Below are positions 62,045 through 64,000 of a stretch of DNA of 64,000 nt, in pieces (position 1 is the stretch's first letter; each line of letters begins with the position of its first letter). Source of the stretch: Naumovozyma dairenensis CBS 421 (lineage: Eukaryota > Ascomycota > Saccharomycetes > Saccharomycetales > Saccharomycetaceae); contig NC_016480.1 of the NCBI RefSeq assembly GCF_000227115.2, positions 930,001 to 994,000 of the forward strand, in the 5' to 3' direction. The notes beneath the pieces are model-generated. The model was not told the origin of the DNA, searched no databases, and worked only from the letters and a program-made list of their open reading frames with translations. The position numbers and the translations under genes were made by a program.

Positions 62045-64000
62045 TCATATTTCTTCTGGGACATGGCCTTCAAAATGTTTCACTTGCCCAATATTAACTA
62101 TACCCTTATTAGGAAATTTTACTAATCTTTTCTTACTTGGTTTCCTATTAACATCATTGGAATGTATCCATTTAAAATTATTTCCATCTTTAACTGGAAT
62201 AAAATCATCACTTGAAGAAGATGATACTACAGTTCGTGGTGTTCGATTACTTTGGTTATCATTATTGCTTGCATGTCTTGCTGGTTCAGGATATGTTAAT
62301 TCCGATAATGATGGTAGAACATTATTATTTTTATTATTGTTTTTACCATTACTATTATTTGTGAATGATATCGATGATGATGGAGTCATCGTTGAAATTC
62401 CTTTTTGTTGTTTCATTGAGTTTGAACTCCAAAATACAGAATCTCTTAAACCTAATGTAGATTTCTTAGGATCTTTCGGTATTGGTGAATCATTTGAAAG
62501 TTCAGTATTTAATAATTCTGAAGTGGTGACAGTATTTAATGAAATAGAACTGTCTCTATTAGAATGTGATATTATCGTAGGAGATAATTTTGAATTATAT
62601 TTCCATGATTTTTTATTTGATGGAAGCATATTCATATATAATGATGATGACATATTATTAGGATCAAAGATTAAACTATTATGAGATTCTGTCTTTGGTA
62701 TTAAGATTTCTTGACTTTGTGAATTTAATGGATCATTATAAGGTAATTTTTCATCATTAATTGATGAAGATCGAGAAGAATTGCTTGAAAAGGATGAATT
62801 ATCTAATGGTAGCTCACGTAAATCAGAGATACCTCTCATCGATGGGTCTTTATTCTTCTTATCATCATTATCATCATCATCATCAAATGGATTATTCAAA
62901 GGAGTAACTGGAGCAAATGGTGGGCCATTTTCTATGTCATTATTTTTGTTTTCATTATCAGAATTCTTTTTCTCATTTTTGCGTCTCCAAAATAAGAAAA
63001 ATAGTATAATTACGATAATTATAACACCAACTGGAATGGCGACACCACATGCAATGGCAATAGTCTTAGAATTAGAGTTATTTGTGTTTCTAGTAACTGC
63101 TGCTACTGCTGCTGAAGACGATGACGATGAGGAGGAGGAGGAGGAGGAGGAGGAGGTTATTGTGGCTGTGAAAGATGACGTTGAAGAATGGGATGAAGAA
63201 GTGGAAGAAGAACGTGTTGTTATTACTGTTGACGAATGACTGGAAGTACTATTTTTAGTAGTAGTTGACGATGATGATGAATGATTTTTAGATTTAGGAT
63301 CCATACCTATAATTGTAAAAGTTAAATCTTGAGATTTTGATTTTTTTTCTGCTTTGACACCTAATTCCAAAGAGATGAAATCCATTGGGGTATCACCTTG
63401 TAAAGTCAAATTTGATAGTTGGAAACTTAACCAATCATGAGTTTCGGTGGTATTCGGGAAGAAAATTGATACATTAGTGTTATCAAAATCAGTGAATTGT
63501 GATGGTAAAAAACTAGATTGGAACCATTCACCACGAGTGGCATTAATATTTGGCAACGATGATACAGCAAATAGGTCAGTAGTGGAAACTACTTCGAAGT
63601 TTAAATAAATAACATCACCATATTTATCGTAAACAGAAACTGAGAAGGTACCATTATATGAAGAATCTAATAGATCGCTAGGTAATGATCCTGATAATGT
63701 TGAATTACTTAAAGTGACCCAATTTGGAGCGTCGACTAATTGAATGGATCCTAAATCACTAGATGAGATTTCTTCATCATCTAAGAATATATAATTTAAT
63801 GGGATGTCATAATTAAAGGTTCCTGAATCAGTGACATTAATGATTAAAGTGTTTTGAATGGATGTAGTCAATTGATGAGCCCCAATAACTAATTCGAATG
63901 GTAATTCAATACCTGCGTAACCTTCGATATCGGTTGCAATCAAAGTTAAATCATAATACATTTCAGGAGCTATTAAAGAATTGACAACGGGAGCAGTCCC
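62045..64000 (-). CDS. AXL2: Axial bud-site protein Axl2 (N-terminus outside window)
   Basis: 651 codons are visible and the frame stays open to the window edge, so the N-terminal part is missing. The extracellular part shows cadherin-like repeats (GAHQLTTSIQNTLIINVTDSG, LDDEEISSSDLGSIQLVDAP, SSLPNINATRGEWF). It is followed by a Ser/Thr-rich, O-glycosylated stretch with a poly-Ser run, a membrane segment (IAIACGVAIPVGVIIIVIIL) and FWRRK. A cytoplasmic tail contains TPLNNPFDDD and SSSDDFIPVKDGNNFKWIHS, and ends VGQ-like (NIGQVKHFEGHVPEEI). Axl2 marks the axial bud site with Bud3, Bud4 and Axl1. It is convergent with REV7, 167 bp apart. Confidence 0.96.
   Translation of the reverse strand, partial: GTAPVVNSLIAPEMYYDLTLIATDIEGYAGIELPFELVIGAHQLTTSIQNTLIINVTDSGTFNYDIPLNYIFLDDEEISSSDLGSIQLVDAPNWVTLSNSTLSGSLPSDLLDSSYNGTFSVSVYDKYGDVIYLNFEVVSTTDLFAVSSLPNINATRGEWFQSSFLPSQFTDFDNTNVSIFFPNTTETHDWLSFQLSNLTLQGDTPMDFISLELGVKAEKKSKSQDLTFTIIGMDPKSKNHSSSSSTTTKNSTSSHSSTVITTRSSSTSSSHSSTSSFTATITSSSSSSSSSSSSSSAAVAAVTRNTNNSNSKTIAIACGVAIPVGVIIIVIILFFLFWRRKNEKKNSDNENKNNDIENGPPFAPVTPLNNPFDDDDDNDDKKNKDPSMRGISDLRELPLDNSSFSSNSSRSSSINDEKLPYNDPLNSQSQEILIPKTESHNSLIFDPNNMSSSLYMNMLPSNKKSWKYNSKLSPTIISHSNRDSSISLNTVTTSELLNTELSNDSPIPKDPKKSTLGLRDSVFWSSNSMKQQKGISTMTPSSSISFTNNSNGKNNNKNNNVLPSLSELTYPEPARHASNNDNQSNRTPRTVVSSSSSDDFIPVKDGNNFKWIHSNDVNRKPSKKRLVKFPNKGIVNIGQVKHFEGHVPEEI

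Overview
This is a 64 kb piece of a nuclear chromosome from a budding yeast of the family Saccharomycetaceae. The genes are compact and intron-free, the DNA is AT-rich, many proteins carry Asn, Gln or Ser runs, and gene order follows the left arm of Saccharomyces cerevisiae chromosome IX. Read left to right, the window is the S. cerevisiae order YIL115C to YIL140W with all strands inverted: NUP159, HIS5, PRM5, RHO3, RPI1, QDR1/2, POG1, SIM1, AYR1, KGD1, (insertion), STH1, ASG1, FKH1, CSM2, RPL16, FLX1, snR68, VHS2, OM45, TMA108, TPM2, REV7, AXL2. Large intergenic spaces, a single QDR gene and the absence of RRT14-MET18-TAO3 between STH1 and ASG1 suggest a post-genome-duplication relative such as Naumovozyma or Kazachstania. 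The species cannot be fixed by eye. A run of 317 N at 13347-13663 is an assembly gap.

Region by region: 0.5-11 kb holds a nuclear pore protein, histidine biosynthesis, a pheromone/cell-wall membrane protein and a Rho GTPase. 11-16 kb is a gene desert in front of RPI1. 16-31 kb has a regulator, a multidrug exporter, a cell-cycle regulator, a SUN-family wall protein, a lipid reductase and the E1 subunit of 2-oxoglutarate dehydrogenase. 31-35.7 kb interrupts the conserved KGD1-STH1 adjacency. It contains a MULE-type DDE transposase ORF with an apparently complete catalytic triad, a broken Gag-like fragment that overlaps its start, and a copy of RPL9. 35.7-64 kb is well conserved, with chromatin remodelling, transcription factors, a Shu-complex subunit, ribosomal protein L16, a mitochondrial FAD carrier, a box C/D snoRNA, VHS2, the outer-membrane protein OM45, a ribosome-associated aminopeptidase-like protein, tropomyosin, a polymerase-zeta subunit and the 3' part of the bud-site marker AXL2.

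The most useful non-routine observations are: (i) the MULE/Gag/RPL9 insertion; (ii) an snR68 snoRNA on the minus strand at 49116-49241, supported by boxes C, D' and D, a terminal stem and a 12-nt guide to 25S rRNA; (iii) an unrecognised 94-codon membrane-protein ORF between TPM2 and REV7; (iv) a FKH1 whose forkhead domain lacks the usual start motif; (v) five regularly spaced, partly decayed dynein-light-chain QT motifs in NUP159; (vi) an intron-free RPL16; and (vii) a GC-rich patch with an orphan ORF near 8.2-8.5 kb. Family and orthology calls rest on recalled protein features and gene order. No database search was run.
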